From: Kribbella aluminosa
GTDB taxonomy: Bacteria > Actinomycetota > Actinomycetes > Propionibacteriales > Kribbellaceae
Reading direction: 5' to 3'
DNA length: 64,000 nucleotides
Assembly (NCBI RefSeq): GCF_017876295.1
Contig: NZ_JAGINT010000002.1
Coordinates: 1,302,001 to 1,366,000, forward strand
The notes below the pieces were generated by a model, which saw nothing but the letters and a program-made list of their open reading frames with translations, searched no databases and was not told the DNA's origin. Below are positions 1 to 7,963 of this stretch, piece after piece. Made by a program: the position numbers and the translations under genes. Within the stretch, counting starts at the first letter, position 1. Each line of letters opens with the position of its first letter.

Positions 1-529
1 TCACCACACTGCCGAGCCCGCGCCGCCGGTGCGCCGGATCGGTCTGGATGTCGTGCATCACGGCATCCGATCCGACGATCGCCGCCATCCCGTGGGCCGC
101 GACGGCGCCGTCCCACGTCAGCAGGTGAACGTACTCGAGCGGCCCATCGGACCCCAGCCTGAGCCGATAGCCGTCGCCCGCCTGCCCCACCTGCGCCCTC
201 TGCACTCCCTGCGGGTGGGGCGGCGGGTAGGGGTGTGGGTGGTGCTGGAGGTCGATCGACATCAGCGTCTTCCGCTCGTCGAACGGCTCGACGCCCGCAG
301 CCAATAGCTGACCCGCGACCCGGTCGCCGGTCTGTGTGGTCACCGTCAGCCAGGTCTCCTCCGGCAGGGACGACGCCAGCCGATCCACCGTCGCCGCGTC
401 GTCGGTGCGGGTGAACAGTTCGCGGTCACGCCCGGGCAGACGCAGTACGGCGGCGTACGCGTCGGGGTACTCGATCACCGGCTCCAGGCCGCGGCAGAGC
501 CGCCAGCCTTCCAGCCATCGCCTCATCAT
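1..529 (-). CDS. GNAT family N-acetyltransferase, partial (runs off left edge)
   Basis: The minus strand is open from an ATG at 529 (a second ATG follows at 526) to the window edge, so the C-terminus is missing. An in-frame TAG a few codons upstream fixes this start. The visible end reads IQTDPAHRRRGLGSVV, the acetyl-CoA-binding motif A (Q/R-x2-G-x-G/A) of GNAT enzymes, preceded by beta strands (HLLTWDGAVAAHGMAAIV) typical of the fold. The substrate cannot be told. A 30-bp palindrome ends 10 bp upstream of the start, so the gene is probably controlled by a dimeric repressor. It lies downstream of the ROK regulator on the same strand, with a gap of about 36 bp. Confidence 0.75.
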   Translation of the reverse strand, partial: MMRRWLEGWRLCRGLEPVIEYPDAYAAVLRLPGRDRELFTRTDDAATVDRLASSLPEETWLTVTTQTGDRVAGQLLAAGVEPFDERKTLMSIDLQHHPHPYPPPHPQGVQRAQVGQAGDGYRLRLGSDGPLEYVHLLTWDGAVAAHGMAAIVGSDAVMHDIQTDPAHRRRGLGSVV

Positions 530-539
530 GCCGATGATT

Positions 540-569
540 GTAACTGACTATCGCGAGATAGACAGTTAC
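540..569. promoter_or_regulatory. 30-bp palindrome, likely operator of the GNAT gene
   Basis: Arms GTAACTG..CTATC and GATAG..CAGTTAC face each other around a GCG centre, with single mismatches at symmetric positions. It overlaps the stop codon of the ROK gene and ends 10 bp before the GNAT ATG, where no Shine-Dalgarno is visible. A dimeric repressor site over a promoter for a leaderless transcript is the simplest reading; the regulator is unknown. Confidence 0.5.
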
Positions 570-1711
570 TCGATGCCGAGGACGAAGGTCTGGATCGCGA
601 CCACGGCCGCGCCCCGGGCCCATTCGCTGAAGTCGGCCGGCTGCAGCACCATCGGCAGCTCGGCGGCGGACGGGTGCCGGTCCGCGTGCAGGCCGGCCAG
701 CAGCTCCTCGCGCGCGACCTCGGCGAGCCGGATGCCCTCGCCGCCGAGGACGACGAGCCCGGGCATCGTGAAGTTCGCGGCCGCGGCGATCAGCTTGCCG
801 AGAGCACGACCCGCGCGCCCGACGACCTCGCGCGCGACCGGATCGCCCTTCGCCGCGAGATCGAGCGCCTCGTCGTACCCGACGCTCCGGCCCAGCGCCG
901 TACCGAGCTGGCCGGTGATCGCGCCGACCGTGAGCAGGCTGAGCGCGCAGCCGCGGTGGCCGCGGTCGCAGAGCGGGCCGTCGGGGAGCAGCGGGTGGTG
1001 CCCGATCAGGCCGAGCGTGACGTCCGGGCTGTCCACGACCCGGTTGTGGACGACCAGCCCGTATCCGACGCCGGCGCCGATGGTGAGCAGGACGAAGCGG
1101 TCCGAGTTCCGGCCGGCGCCGAACCAGTGCGTGGCCTCGGTCAGCGAGGTCAGGTCGTTCGCGAGCACGATCGGGACGGCGGTGTGCGCGGCGAGGATCT
1201 CACCGAACGGTACGTCGACCCAGTTCAGGTACGGCCCCCAGCGGACCTCGGAGCGGTTCGCGATCCGGCCGCCGATCGAGACGCCGAGTCCGGTGAGCGC
1301 CCGGCCGCCGGGGACCTGGAGCTGCAGCTCGTCGGTGATCTCGAGGACCAGGTCCGCGACGGCGGACGGCGTCTGGTCGACGATCGGGCGCTCGACGCTG
1401 GCCAGGACGTCGGCGCGCAGGGTGGTCAGTACGCCGATCGCGGAGTCGCCGGTGAGCTTGATCCCGGCGAAGTGGTGCGCGGTCGCGTCCAGATCGAGCG
1501 GTTGCGACGGCCGGCCGACCCGGGAGTCGGTGGGACCGCCCTCGACCTCGACCAGCAGACCGGACTCCACCATCGGCTTCGTCAGCCGGGTGAGGCTTCC
1601 GGGCGACAGCCCCACGCGCCGGGACAACTCGGCCCGCGACAACGGCCCGTCCAGCAGGATCTCCAGCGCGACCTGCCGCGAGGGCCCCGCCAACGGCCGC
1701 CACTCACCCAT
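566..1711 (-). CDS. ROK family transcriptional regulator
   Basis: 381-aa ROK-type repressor. An N-terminal winged helix (about residues 10-70; ILLDGPLSRAELSRRVGLS) is followed by a sugar-kinase-like ROK domain with the phosphate-binding motif IGAGVGYG and a Cys/His motif CDRGHRGC near residue 240. That motif replaces the usual CxCGxxGC, so one zinc ligand differs. I chose ATG 1711 because homology to the family starts there; the frame stays open to 1795 but that extension looks non-coding. No Shine-Dalgarno is seen, and TACGCT lies a few bases upstream, as for a leaderless mRNA. Such proteins usually sense sugars. No sugar transport genes are adjacent, so the target is unknown. Confidence 0.85.
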   Translation of the reverse strand: MGEWRPLAGPSRQVALEILLDGPLSRAELSRRVGLSPGSLTRLTKPMVESGLLVEVEGGPTDSRVGRPSQPLDLDATAHHFAGIKLTGDSAIGVLTTLRADVLASVERPIVDQTPSAVADLVLEITDELQLQVPGGRALTGLGVSIGGRIANRSEVRWGPYLNWVDVPFGEILAAHTAVPIVLANDLTSLTEATHWFGAGRNSDRFVLLTIGAGVGYGLVVHNRVVDSPDVTLGLIGHHPLLPDGPLCDRGHRGCALSLLTVGAITGQLGTALGRSVGYDEALDLAAKGDPVAREVVGRAGRALGKLIAAAANFTMPGLVVLGGEGIRLAEVAREELLAGLHADRHPSAAELPMVLQPADFSEWARGAAVVAIQTFVLGIE

Positions 1712-1872
1712 TGCGCCAGCGTAACGTGGCAGCGTCGGCGGGGTCCGGGCTTGTGACGCCGAGACGTGACCCGGTCCGCGGTACTGGCCGCACAAGTCCC
1801 GGCGTCAGGCTCACCCCGCAGTATGCAACGGTTCGCCGCCGGTGGCTGCCGGACAACGGTGTCAGATTGCCG

Positions 1873-2565
1873 CTAGTGCGGGAGTCTGCGCGTATCGATG
1901 AGCTGCTGCGCGACGTCGCGCAGTTTGGTGTTGGTGTCCTGCGAGTACCGCTTGAGGATCGCGAACGCCCGGTCGCCGTCCACGTCGAAGCGCTCCATCA
2001 GGATCCCCATCGCCTGGCCGATCAGCTTCCGCGCGTCGACGGCCTGCGCCATCGTCTCCTCGTGCCGCGCGGACGCCACCGCGACCGACGCGTGCTGCGC
2101 GAGCACGTACGCGATCGCCTCGTCGTCGGCGGTGAACGCCCCCGGCTCGGCGCCGTACAGCCCGAGCACGCCGACCGTACGCCGCGGCGCGTCACCGGTC
2201 GCCAACGGTACGTCGAGCAGGCTCCGGATCGCCGGCGGCTCGGTCCCGAGCTCGGGCCAGCGTTCGTCGGTGGCGGTGTCGTGGATCAGGACCGCCGCAC
2301 GTTCTCGTAAGGCCGTGATCAGCGGACCACTCTCCGTGGCGATCTGCCGCTCGTAGAACGCGGTCACCACCGGATCGGTCACGGCGGCGATCTCGGCCTG
2401 CGAACCACGGGTGTACAAGGCGACACCGGCATACGTGCAGCTCAACGCCTGCTGGGCGAACTGCACCACCGCGTCGATCGTCTCCTCGACACCAGGCGCG
2501 TCGTGCAGCTCGATCGCCAGCCGGGCGAAGGTATCCGCCGAGTTGGCGAGATCGGGCTCAGTCAC
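1873..2565 (-). CDS. GAF and ANTAR domain protein
   Basis: 230 aa. Residues about 20-160 form a GAF domain (FAQQALSCTYAGVALY; later VLGLYG). The C-terminal 55 residues are an ANTAR domain (ARKLIGQAMGILMERF), an RNA-binding three-helix module that acts as a transcription antiterminator by stabilising dual hairpins. GTG 2565 is preferred because GGAG lies at a proper distance upstream; an in-frame ATG at 2604 lacks this. The protein probably senses a small molecule or redox state and acts on distant leader RNAs. It is divergent from the NhaA gene, with about 110 bp between the two starts. Confidence 0.85.
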   Translation of the reverse strand: MTEPDLANSADTFARLAIELHDAPGVEETIDAVVQFAQQALSCTYAGVALYTRGSQAEIAAVTDPVVTAFYERQIATESGPLITALRERAAVLIHDTATDERWPELGTEPPAIRSLLDVPLATGDAPRRTVGVLGLYGAEPGAFTADDEAIAYVLAQHASVAVASARHEETMAQAVDARKLIGQAMGILMERFDVDGDRAFAILKRYSQDTNTKLRDVAQQLIDTRRLPH

Positions 2566-2662
2566 TGGAATCTCCAGGGCATGGACTGCAGTCGGGCACC
2601 GCACATCATGCAGCCCGACGACCTGACAGTGTTAGCCGCCCCGAGAATCAAGGTCCTCCGCT

Positions 2663-2668
2663 TACAGT
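2663..2668 (+). promoter_or_regulatory. -10 element of a leaderless nhaA transcript
   Basis: TACAGT ends 6 bp before ATG 2675, which puts the expected transcription start on the A of the start codon. No Shine-Dalgarno precedes that ATG. No good -35 box was found at the usual spacing. Confidence 0.45.
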
Positions 2669-2674
2669 GTGCGT

Positions 2675-4555
2675 ATGGCGGACGTGGCTGGTCTGTTGGG
2701 TGGGCGGACCGACTGGCGGCGGGAGTTTGCGGCGCCGTTGCGGGCGTTCCTGCGGACCGAGGCGGGGAGCTCGGGAGTTCTTGCGGCGGCGATCGTTGTC
2801 GCCCTGGTGTGGGCGAATGTGGCGCCGGGGACGTACGACGAGATCTGGCGGACCGAGTTGTCCGTTGGGCTCGGGCAGCAGCACCTCGGGCTGGATCTGC
2901 GGGAGTGGATCAACAGCGGGTTGATGACGTTGTTCTTCCTGGTGGTGGGGCTGGAGGCGCGGCGGGAGTTCGATCTGGGGGATCTGCGGGAGCGGAGCCG
3001 GTTCGTGCTGCCGATGCTGGCGGGGGTCGCTGGGATGGTCGCGCCCGTGCTGATCTACCTGGCGTTCAACGCGGGCGGTCCGGGAGCGCGCGGGTGGGGT
3101 GTCGCGATGTCGACGGACACCGCGCTCGCGCTCGGGCTGCTCGCGCTGGTCGGGCGTGGTGTGCCGGACCGCGTGCGGGTGTTCCTGCTGACGGTGTTCG
3201 TGGTAGACGATCTGCTCGCGCTGGTGGTGATCGCGGTCGTCTACAGCTCGGACGTCAAGCTGATGCCGCTCGTCCTCGCCGTGGTCGCGTTCGCCGTCGT
3301 TCTCACGCTGGCCCTGCTCAGGGTCCGCAAGTCTTGGGTGTACGTCGTTCTCGGCGTACTCATGTGGGCCGCCCTTCTGAAGAGCGGTGTCGACCCGGTG
3401 GTCGCCGGGTTGGCGATCGGCCTCACGGCGCCGGCGTACTCGCCCGGTCGTGAGGAGCTGGAGGAGGCGACCGGTCTGTTCCGGTTGTTCCGCGAGCAGC
3501 CGACCCCGGAGCTCGCGCGCTCCGCGACCGTCGGCCTGACCACGACGATCTCGCCGAACGAACGCCTGCAGTTCCTCTACCACCCGTGGACCAGCTACCT
3601 GATCGTCCCGCTGTTCGGCCTCGCGAACGCGGGCGTCACGATCGACGCCGGCTTCCTCGGCCGCGCGTTCAGCTCGCCGATCACGCTCGGCATCCTGCTC
3701 GGGTACGTCGTCGGCAAGCCGATCGCGGTGACCGGGGTGTCCTGGCTGCTCGAACGGGTCTCCGGCGGCCGGGTCCGCCCGGGCGTCGGCTGGGCGTCGG
3801 TCCTCGGCAGCGGCACGATCGCCGGCATCGGCTTCACGGTCTCGTTGCTGATCGCAACGATCGCGTTCGACGGTGCGCAGCTCGCCGAGGCGAAGGTCGG
3901 CCTGCTCTCCGCGGTGATCGTGGCGTCCGCGCTCACCTGGGCGGTGTTCCGCGCCGCGAAGCTGCTGTCGCCGCCGAAGAAGGCGCTGGCGCTGCTCGGG
4001 GAGGCCGAGCAGCTCCTCGACCTGACGGACCCGGTCGATCCGGAGCGCGACCATGTCCGCGGCCCGGAGAACGCATCGGTGACGCTGGTCGAGTACGGCG
4101 ACTTCGAGTGCCCGTACTGCGGGATGGCCGAGCCGATCGTCCGCGACCTGCTGCAGGACGACGACCTGCGCTACGTCTGGCGGCACCTGCCGTTGTCCGA
4201 CGTACATCCGCGGGCGCAGATCGCGGCGGAGTTCGCCGAGGGCGCCGCGGTGCAGGGTGCGTTCTGGGAGATGCACGACCTGCTGCTCGCGAACCAGGAG
4301 AACCTGCAGCCGAAGGACCTGATGGGCTACGCGGAACAGCTCGGTCTGGACACCGATCGGTTGCACGACGAGGTGAAGCGGCACGTGGCCGCCGCGCGGG
4401 TGGCGCAGGACATCGAGTCCGCGGACACCAGCGGCGTCTCCGGTACGCCGACGTTCTTCGTCAACGGGCAGCGTCACTACTGGGCGTACGACGTGGAGAC
4501 GCTGAAGCAGGCGATCAAGGTGGCCCGCGCGCGGTCGAAAATCCGCCGTGGCTGA
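2675..4555 (+). CDS. nhaA: Na+/H+ antiporter NhaA fused to a DsbA-like thioredoxin domain
   Basis: 626 aa. Residues 1 to about 430 are a multi-pass NhaA antiporter (MTLFFLVVGLEARREF; STDTALALGLLALVGRGVP with the DxALALG signature; VVDDLLALVVIAV with the paired Asp of the ion site). Residues about 450-620 are a DsbA/thioredoxin-like domain with CPYC at residues 479-482 and the cis-Pro motif SGTPTFFVNG. Plain NhaA is about 390-440 aa, so the tail is a true fusion, a domain order known in actinobacteria. ATG 2675 fits a leaderless start; a GTG lies 6 bp upstream. The antiporter exports Na+ in exchange for protons; the role of the redox domain is not established. Confidence 0.93.
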   Translation: MADVAGLLGGRTDWRREFAAPLRAFLRTEAGSSGVLAAAIVVALVWANVAPGTYDEIWRTELSVGLGQQHLGLDLREWINSGLMTLFFLVVGLEARREFDLGDLRERSRFVLPMLAGVAGMVAPVLIYLAFNAGGPGARGWGVAMSTDTALALGLLALVGRGVPDRVRVFLLTVFVVDDLLALVVIAVVYSSDVKLMPLVLAVVAFAVVLTLALLRVRKSWVYVVLGVLMWAALLKSGVDPVVAGLAIGLTAPAYSPGREELEEATGLFRLFREQPTPELARSATVGLTTTISPNERLQFLYHPWTSYLIVPLFGLANAGVTIDAGFLGRAFSSPITLGILLGYVVGKPIAVTGVSWLLERVSGGRVRPGVGWASVLGSGTIAGIGFTVSLLIATIAFDGAQLAEAKVGLLSAVIVASALTWAVFRAAKLLSPPKKALALLGEAEQLLDLTDPVDPERDHVRGPENASVTLVEYGDFECPYCGMAEPIVRDLLQDDDLRYVWRHLPLSDVHPRAQIAAEFAEGAAVQGAFWEMHDLLLANQENLQPKDLMGYAEQLGLDTDRLHDEVKRHVAAARVAQDIESADTSGVSGTPTFFVNGQRHYWAYDVETLKQAIKVARARSKIRRG

Positions 4556-4645
4556 ATCTTGATGTACTAGGGCATTCCTGCCACTATCGCCGGATCGTCC
4601 CGATGCCGGACGCTGGTGCCTCCCCGACAACCAAGGAGTCATCAG

Positions 4646-5104
4646 ATGAGTGCCGTACTGCGGACCGCTGCCGCCGCGCCGGACGTCGCCGTCGCCCACT
4701 TCGCCGCCCGGCTGACGTTCGAGGTGGACGCGGCCGACGTCGCCGCGGACATCGGCGCCGGCGTGACAGGCTGGGTGCTGATCGACAGCCGCAGCCAGGA
4801 GAGCTGGGACCAGGGCCACGTACCTGGTGCGATCCACCTGCCGCACCGCGAGATCACCGAGCGTACGGCGGCGGACGTCGTACCGGACGGGGCCACCGTG
4901 GTGACGTACTGCTGGGGTCCGGGATGCAACGCCGCGACGCAGGCGGCGCTGGCGTTCGCGCGGCTCGGGTACCCGGTGAAGGAGATGATCGGCGGCTACG
5001 AGTACTGGGTGCGTGAAGGCGGGCCGATCGAGACCGTGACCGGGATCGAGCGGCGCGCGTCGGACCCGCTGGCCGCGCCCGACGGCGTCGCCTGCGCGTG
5101 CTGA
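4646..5104 (+). CDS. Rhodanese-like domain protein
   Basis: 152 aa, one rhodanese domain. It shows DSRSQESWDQGHVPGAIHLP (the CH2A-like region) and the active-site loop YCWGPGCNAA near residues 90-99, where the first Cys would carry the persulfide; a second Cys sits five residues later. An AAGGAG Shine-Dalgarno at 4633-4638 fixes ATG 4646 over an upstream alternative at 4616. The protein ends in Cys-rich CACAC-like residues (VACAC). Likely sulfur transfer or sulfur detoxification. It lies 90 bp after the NhaA-DsbA gene, so a shared thiol/redox theme is possible but unproven. Confidence 0.85.
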   Translation: MSAVLRTAAAAPDVAVAHFAARLTFEVDAADVAADIGAGVTGWVLIDSRSQESWDQGHVPGAIHLPHREITERTAADVVPDGATVVTYCWGPGCNAATQAALAFARLGYPVKEMIGGYEYWVREGGPIETVTGIERRASDPLAAPDGVACAC

Positions 5105-5207
5105 ACCCCCTGTGACTGTTGAGGTTTTACAACCCTTGAACACGCCGTGGTGAAAGGCTGACTCTCTGTGCGTTACGCTCGGACGAGACCTGACGTGAGG
5201 AGACAGC

Positions 5208-6050
5208 GTGACCGATCAGCCGAAATACGACGGCGGGCTGGTCGCGTACGGCATCGATACGGCGAGTCCCAGCGTCGCCCGGGTCTATGACTACTTCCTC
5301 GGCGGCAAGGACAACTACGAGGCCGACCGGGAGCTGTACCGGCAGATCATGAAGGTCGCGCCGGAGGCCCCGGAGTGGGCGCGGGCGAACCGTCGCTGGC
5401 TCAAGGAGGTCATCACCTGGCTGGCCGAGGAGCGCGGCGTACGGCGCTTCATCGACGCCGGCTCCGGGCTGCCGACCGCCGAGAACACCCACCAGATCGC
5501 CCAGGGTGTGAACGTGGAGTCCCTGGTGGTGTACGTCGACAACGACCCGTCGGTGGTCGCCCACGGGCGGGCGCTGCTGCTCGACAACGACCGGACCCAG
5601 TTCGTCGCGGCGGACCTGACCAAGCCGGACGAAGTGCTGGCCGAGCAGCCGATCGCGGACCTGCTGTCCGCCGGTGAGCCGGTCGCGCTGGTGATGGCGC
5701 TGATGCTGCACCACATCGCGGACTACGACGAGACGCTGGCGGTCGCCCGGCAGTACGTCGAGGCGCTGCCGCCGGGGTCGTTCCTGGCGATCACGCACGC
5801 GTGCAACCCGGGCGACGGCGGCGCGGTCGACGAGCTGGTGACCGAGCTGCAGGAGAAGGTCAAGCACGCGTTCCCGACGCTCGCGTTCCGGTCGGTGGAG
5901 CAGATCTCGTCGCTGTTCGGCGAGATGGAGATTCTCGAGCCGGGCGTCGTCCGGCTGGTCGACTGGCACGTGCCGGGCGGTCGCCTCGACGAGGAGCCGG
6001 AGCCGGACGTCCGCGACGCCATTTACGGCGGAGTCGCCGAGAAGCGCTAG
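5208..6050 (+). CDS. SAM-dependent methyltransferase, DUF574 family
   Basis: 280 aa. It opens with the family hallmark SVARVYDYFLGGKDNYEADR (residues about 23-42), followed by the SAM-binding strand FIDAGSGLPTAENTH and the VVYVDNDPSVVAHGRALL acidic loop. DUF574 proteins are abundant in actinomycetes, often downstream of regulators; their substrates are mostly unknown. The GTG start is preceded by GAGGAG. It appears monocistronic: no promoter was assigned with confidence, though TACGCT occurs at 5174-5179. Confidence 0.9.
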   Translation: MTDQPKYDGGLVAYGIDTASPSVARVYDYFLGGKDNYEADRELYRQIMKVAPEAPEWARANRRWLKEVITWLAEERGVRRFIDAGSGLPTAENTHQIAQGVNVESLVVYVDNDPSVVAHGRALLLDNDRTQFVAADLTKPDEVLAEQPIADLLSAGEPVALVMALMLHHIADYDETLAVARQYVEALPPGSFLAITHACNPGDGGAVDELVTELQEKVKHAFPTLAFRSVEQISSLFGEMEILEPGVVRLVDWHVPGGRLDEEPEPDVRDAIYGGVAEKR

Positions 6051-6077
6051 CGACGACGGCCGCGGCCCGCAGATGCG

Positions 6078-6578
6078 CTAGCGGTCGGCCAGGTAGTCCG
6101 CGTTGCCGCGGATCGCGGCCTCGTAGCGCTTGATCTCGGCCGAGTCGACCTTGTCGGCGATCACCAGCAGCAGCGTGGCGAGCGCCTTGTCCTGGTGGCC
6201 GGCGGCCTGCAGCGTGAGCGCCTTGAACACCCGCAGCGAGTCCGATTCCGGGTACTCCGCGCACGCCTTCTTGAACAGGTCCAGCGACTCGTCGAAGCGG
6301 CCGAGGTTCCGCAGCGTGCTGCCGTACTGCAGCAGGCACTTGCGGCGGGTCTCCCCGGTCAGCCCGGGCAGCGCGCGCTCGTAGTACCCGACCGCGGTCT
6401 CCTCCTGCCCGGCGGTGTCGTACGACCCGCCGACCTCGTAGAGCACGTACGGGTTGTCCGGGTGCTCGCCGAGCAGCTTCTCGAAGAACGCGATCGTCGG
6501 CCCCATGTTCGCCCGGTCCCGCCGCGAGAACCCTTCGTGGATCGTCGCGGCCAGTTCCGGCGTCAGCTCAGTCGTCAC
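6078..6578 (-). CDS. Tetratricopeptide repeat protein
   Basis: 166 aa, soluble, three or four degenerate TPR helices (NPYVLYEVGGSYDTAGQEETA; RKCLLQYGSTLRNLGRFDES; ALTLQAAGHQDKAL). Such modules bind proteins; no enzyme domain is present. The GTG start overlaps the stop of the FAD oxidase gene by 4 bp (GTGA), so the two are translationally coupled and transcribed together. Confidence 0.8.
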   Translation of the reverse strand: MTTELTPELAATIHEGFSRRDRANMGPTIAFFEKLLGEHPDNPYVLYEVGGSYDTAGQEETAVGYYERALPGLTGETRRKCLLQYGSTLRNLGRFDESLDLFKKACAEYPESDSLRVFKALTLQAAGHQDKALATLLLVIADKVDSAEIKRYEAAIRGNADYLADR

Positions 6579-7855
6579 ACCACCATCATGCCGCGCGCCG
6601 GACGGATGTTCTGGTTCAGGTGGAACACGTTCTCCGGGTCGTACGCCGTCTTGAGCGCGACCAGCCGCTCCAGCGTCGCGGGCGGGAAGGCCCGCTGGAT
6701 CGGGTCGTCGTTCAGCGTGTTCACGTACGCCCCGCTCGCGTACGGCGCCAGCGTCGCGGCGTACTCGCGCAGCATCCCGATCCGGGCCTCGTCATCCTCC
6801 GGGTCCTCCCAGCGGGTCGCCGTGACGAACTCGAACAGCGTGTCCCGGTGGCTGAACGCCGCGTCGGCGTCCGGTACCTCGGCGATCGCCCCGCCGTACG
6901 CCTGCAGGCTCGCCCCGACGCCCGGGTTGTCCACCAGCGCCCGGATCGCGTCGTCGGGCAGCGACTTGAAGTAATGCCCCTTCCAGTACCGGCGGAACCG
7001 GTGCCCCTGCACGTTGTCGTCCCGCGTCTGCAGCTTCAGGTACGTCGTCTCCTCGACCAGCTCGTCCGTCACCGGCCCGAGCGCCCGGAACGCCGGCAGC
7101 AGCTCGTCGCCGCCCTCGCCGACCCACACGTACCCCACCGTCACGGAGTCGGCCGAGATGCCCGCGGTGAACGTCGCCTCCCGCGGCGCGGTGGCGTTCA
7201 GCTCCCGCCATCCCCGCAGTACGTCGAAACCGGCCGCCGTCGGGTACGTGAACTCGACGATCAGCGCCCGCGTCCCGATCTCGTGCAGCTGGAACTCGAA
7301 CGACGTCACGATCCCGAAGTTCCCGCCGCCGCCCCGCAGACCCCAGAACAGCTCGGCGTTCTCGTCCGCGCTCGCCCGTACGACGGTGCCGTCCGCGGTC
7401 ACGACCTCGTAGGAGAGCACGTTGTCGCAGCTCAGCCCGAACCGCCGCGCCAGCCAGCCCATCCCGCCGCCGAGCGTCAGCCCGCCGACCCCGGTGTGCG
7501 AGACGTTGCCCGCGGTCGTCGCCAGCCCGTACTCCTGCGCCGCCCGGTCCAGCTCGCCCAGCAGCGCCCCGCCCTGCACCCACGCCCGCTTCGCCTCTGG
7601 GTCCACCCGGACCGCGTTCATCGGCGTCAGGTCGATCATCAGCCCACCGTCCGGGACCGCGAGCCCGGCGATGTTGTGCCCGCCGCAGCGGACCGCGATC
7701 TCCAGTTTGTGCGCCCGGCCGTACCGGACCGCCTCCGCCACCTCGGCGGTGCTCGAGCAGCGGGCGACGACGGCCGGCCGCCGGTCGATCATCGCGTTCC
7801 ACACGGTCCGCGCCTCGTCGTACCCGGCGTCCCCGCTACGCAGCATCTCGGTCAT
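6575..7855 (-). CDS. FAD-binding (VAO/PCMH-type) oxidoreductase with BBE tail
   Basis: 426 aa. The N-terminal FAD domain has CGGHNIAGLAVPDGGLMIDL, whose His is the usual 8-alpha attachment site for FAD. The second attachment Cys of bicovalent enzymes is absent: the loop reads GNVSHTGVGGLTLGGGMGWL. The C-terminus has the BBE motif (LKTAYDPENVFHLNQNI). Likely oxidises a sugar, alcohol or plant-type metabolite; substrate unknown. I chose ATG 7855, which has GGAG at a good distance; ATG 7864 is the alternative. Divergent from the MocR regulator, which probably controls it through the direct repeats at 7891-7920. Confidence 0.88.
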   Translation of the reverse strand: MTEMLRSGDAGYDEARTVWNAMIDRRPAVVARCSSTAEVAEAVRYGRAHKLEIAVRCGGHNIAGLAVPDGGLMIDLTPMNAVRVDPEAKRAWVQGGALLGELDRAAQEYGLATTAGNVSHTGVGGLTLGGGMGWLARRFGLSCDNVLSYEVVTADGTVVRASADENAELFWGLRGGGGNFGIVTSFEFQLHEIGTRALIVEFTYPTAAGFDVLRGWRELNATAPREATFTAGISADSVTVGYVWVGEGGDELLPAFRALGPVTDELVEETTYLKLQTRDDNVQGHRFRRYWKGHYFKSLPDDAIRALVDNPGVGASLQAYGGAIAEVPDADAAFSHRDTLFEFVTATRWEDPEDDEARIGMLREYAATLAPYASGAYVNTLNDDPIQRAFPPATLERLVALKTAYDPENVFHLNQNIRPARGMMVV

Positions 7856-7890
7856 CGCTCTCATCTCCTCGGTGAATCCTCTGTGAATTC

Positions 7891-7920
7891 TCGGTGGTGT
7901 TCGGGGAATCGGTGGTGTTC
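7891..7920. promoter_or_regulatory. Direct repeat in the FAD oxidase/MocR intergenic region
   Basis: TCGGTGGTGTTC occurs at 7891-7902 and again, identical, at 7909-7920, an 18-bp period that puts both on nearly the same helix face. MocR-type regulators are known to bind direct repeats between their own gene and a divergent target, which matches this layout. Binding is inferred. Confidence 0.5.
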
Positions 7921-7963
7921 ACAACCCTGACAGCGCAGCGGTACGCCGATAAGGTCCAGTTCT

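Noticed and set aside
336..1724. Long plus-strand open frame (462 aa)
   Set aside because: Antisense shadow of the ROK gene in GC-rich DNA; Ser/Arg/Pro-rich with no domain.
2648..5143. Very long minus-strand open frame (831 aa)
   Set aside because: Antisense to nhaA and the rhodanese gene; His/Arg/Gln-rich composition typical of shadow frames.
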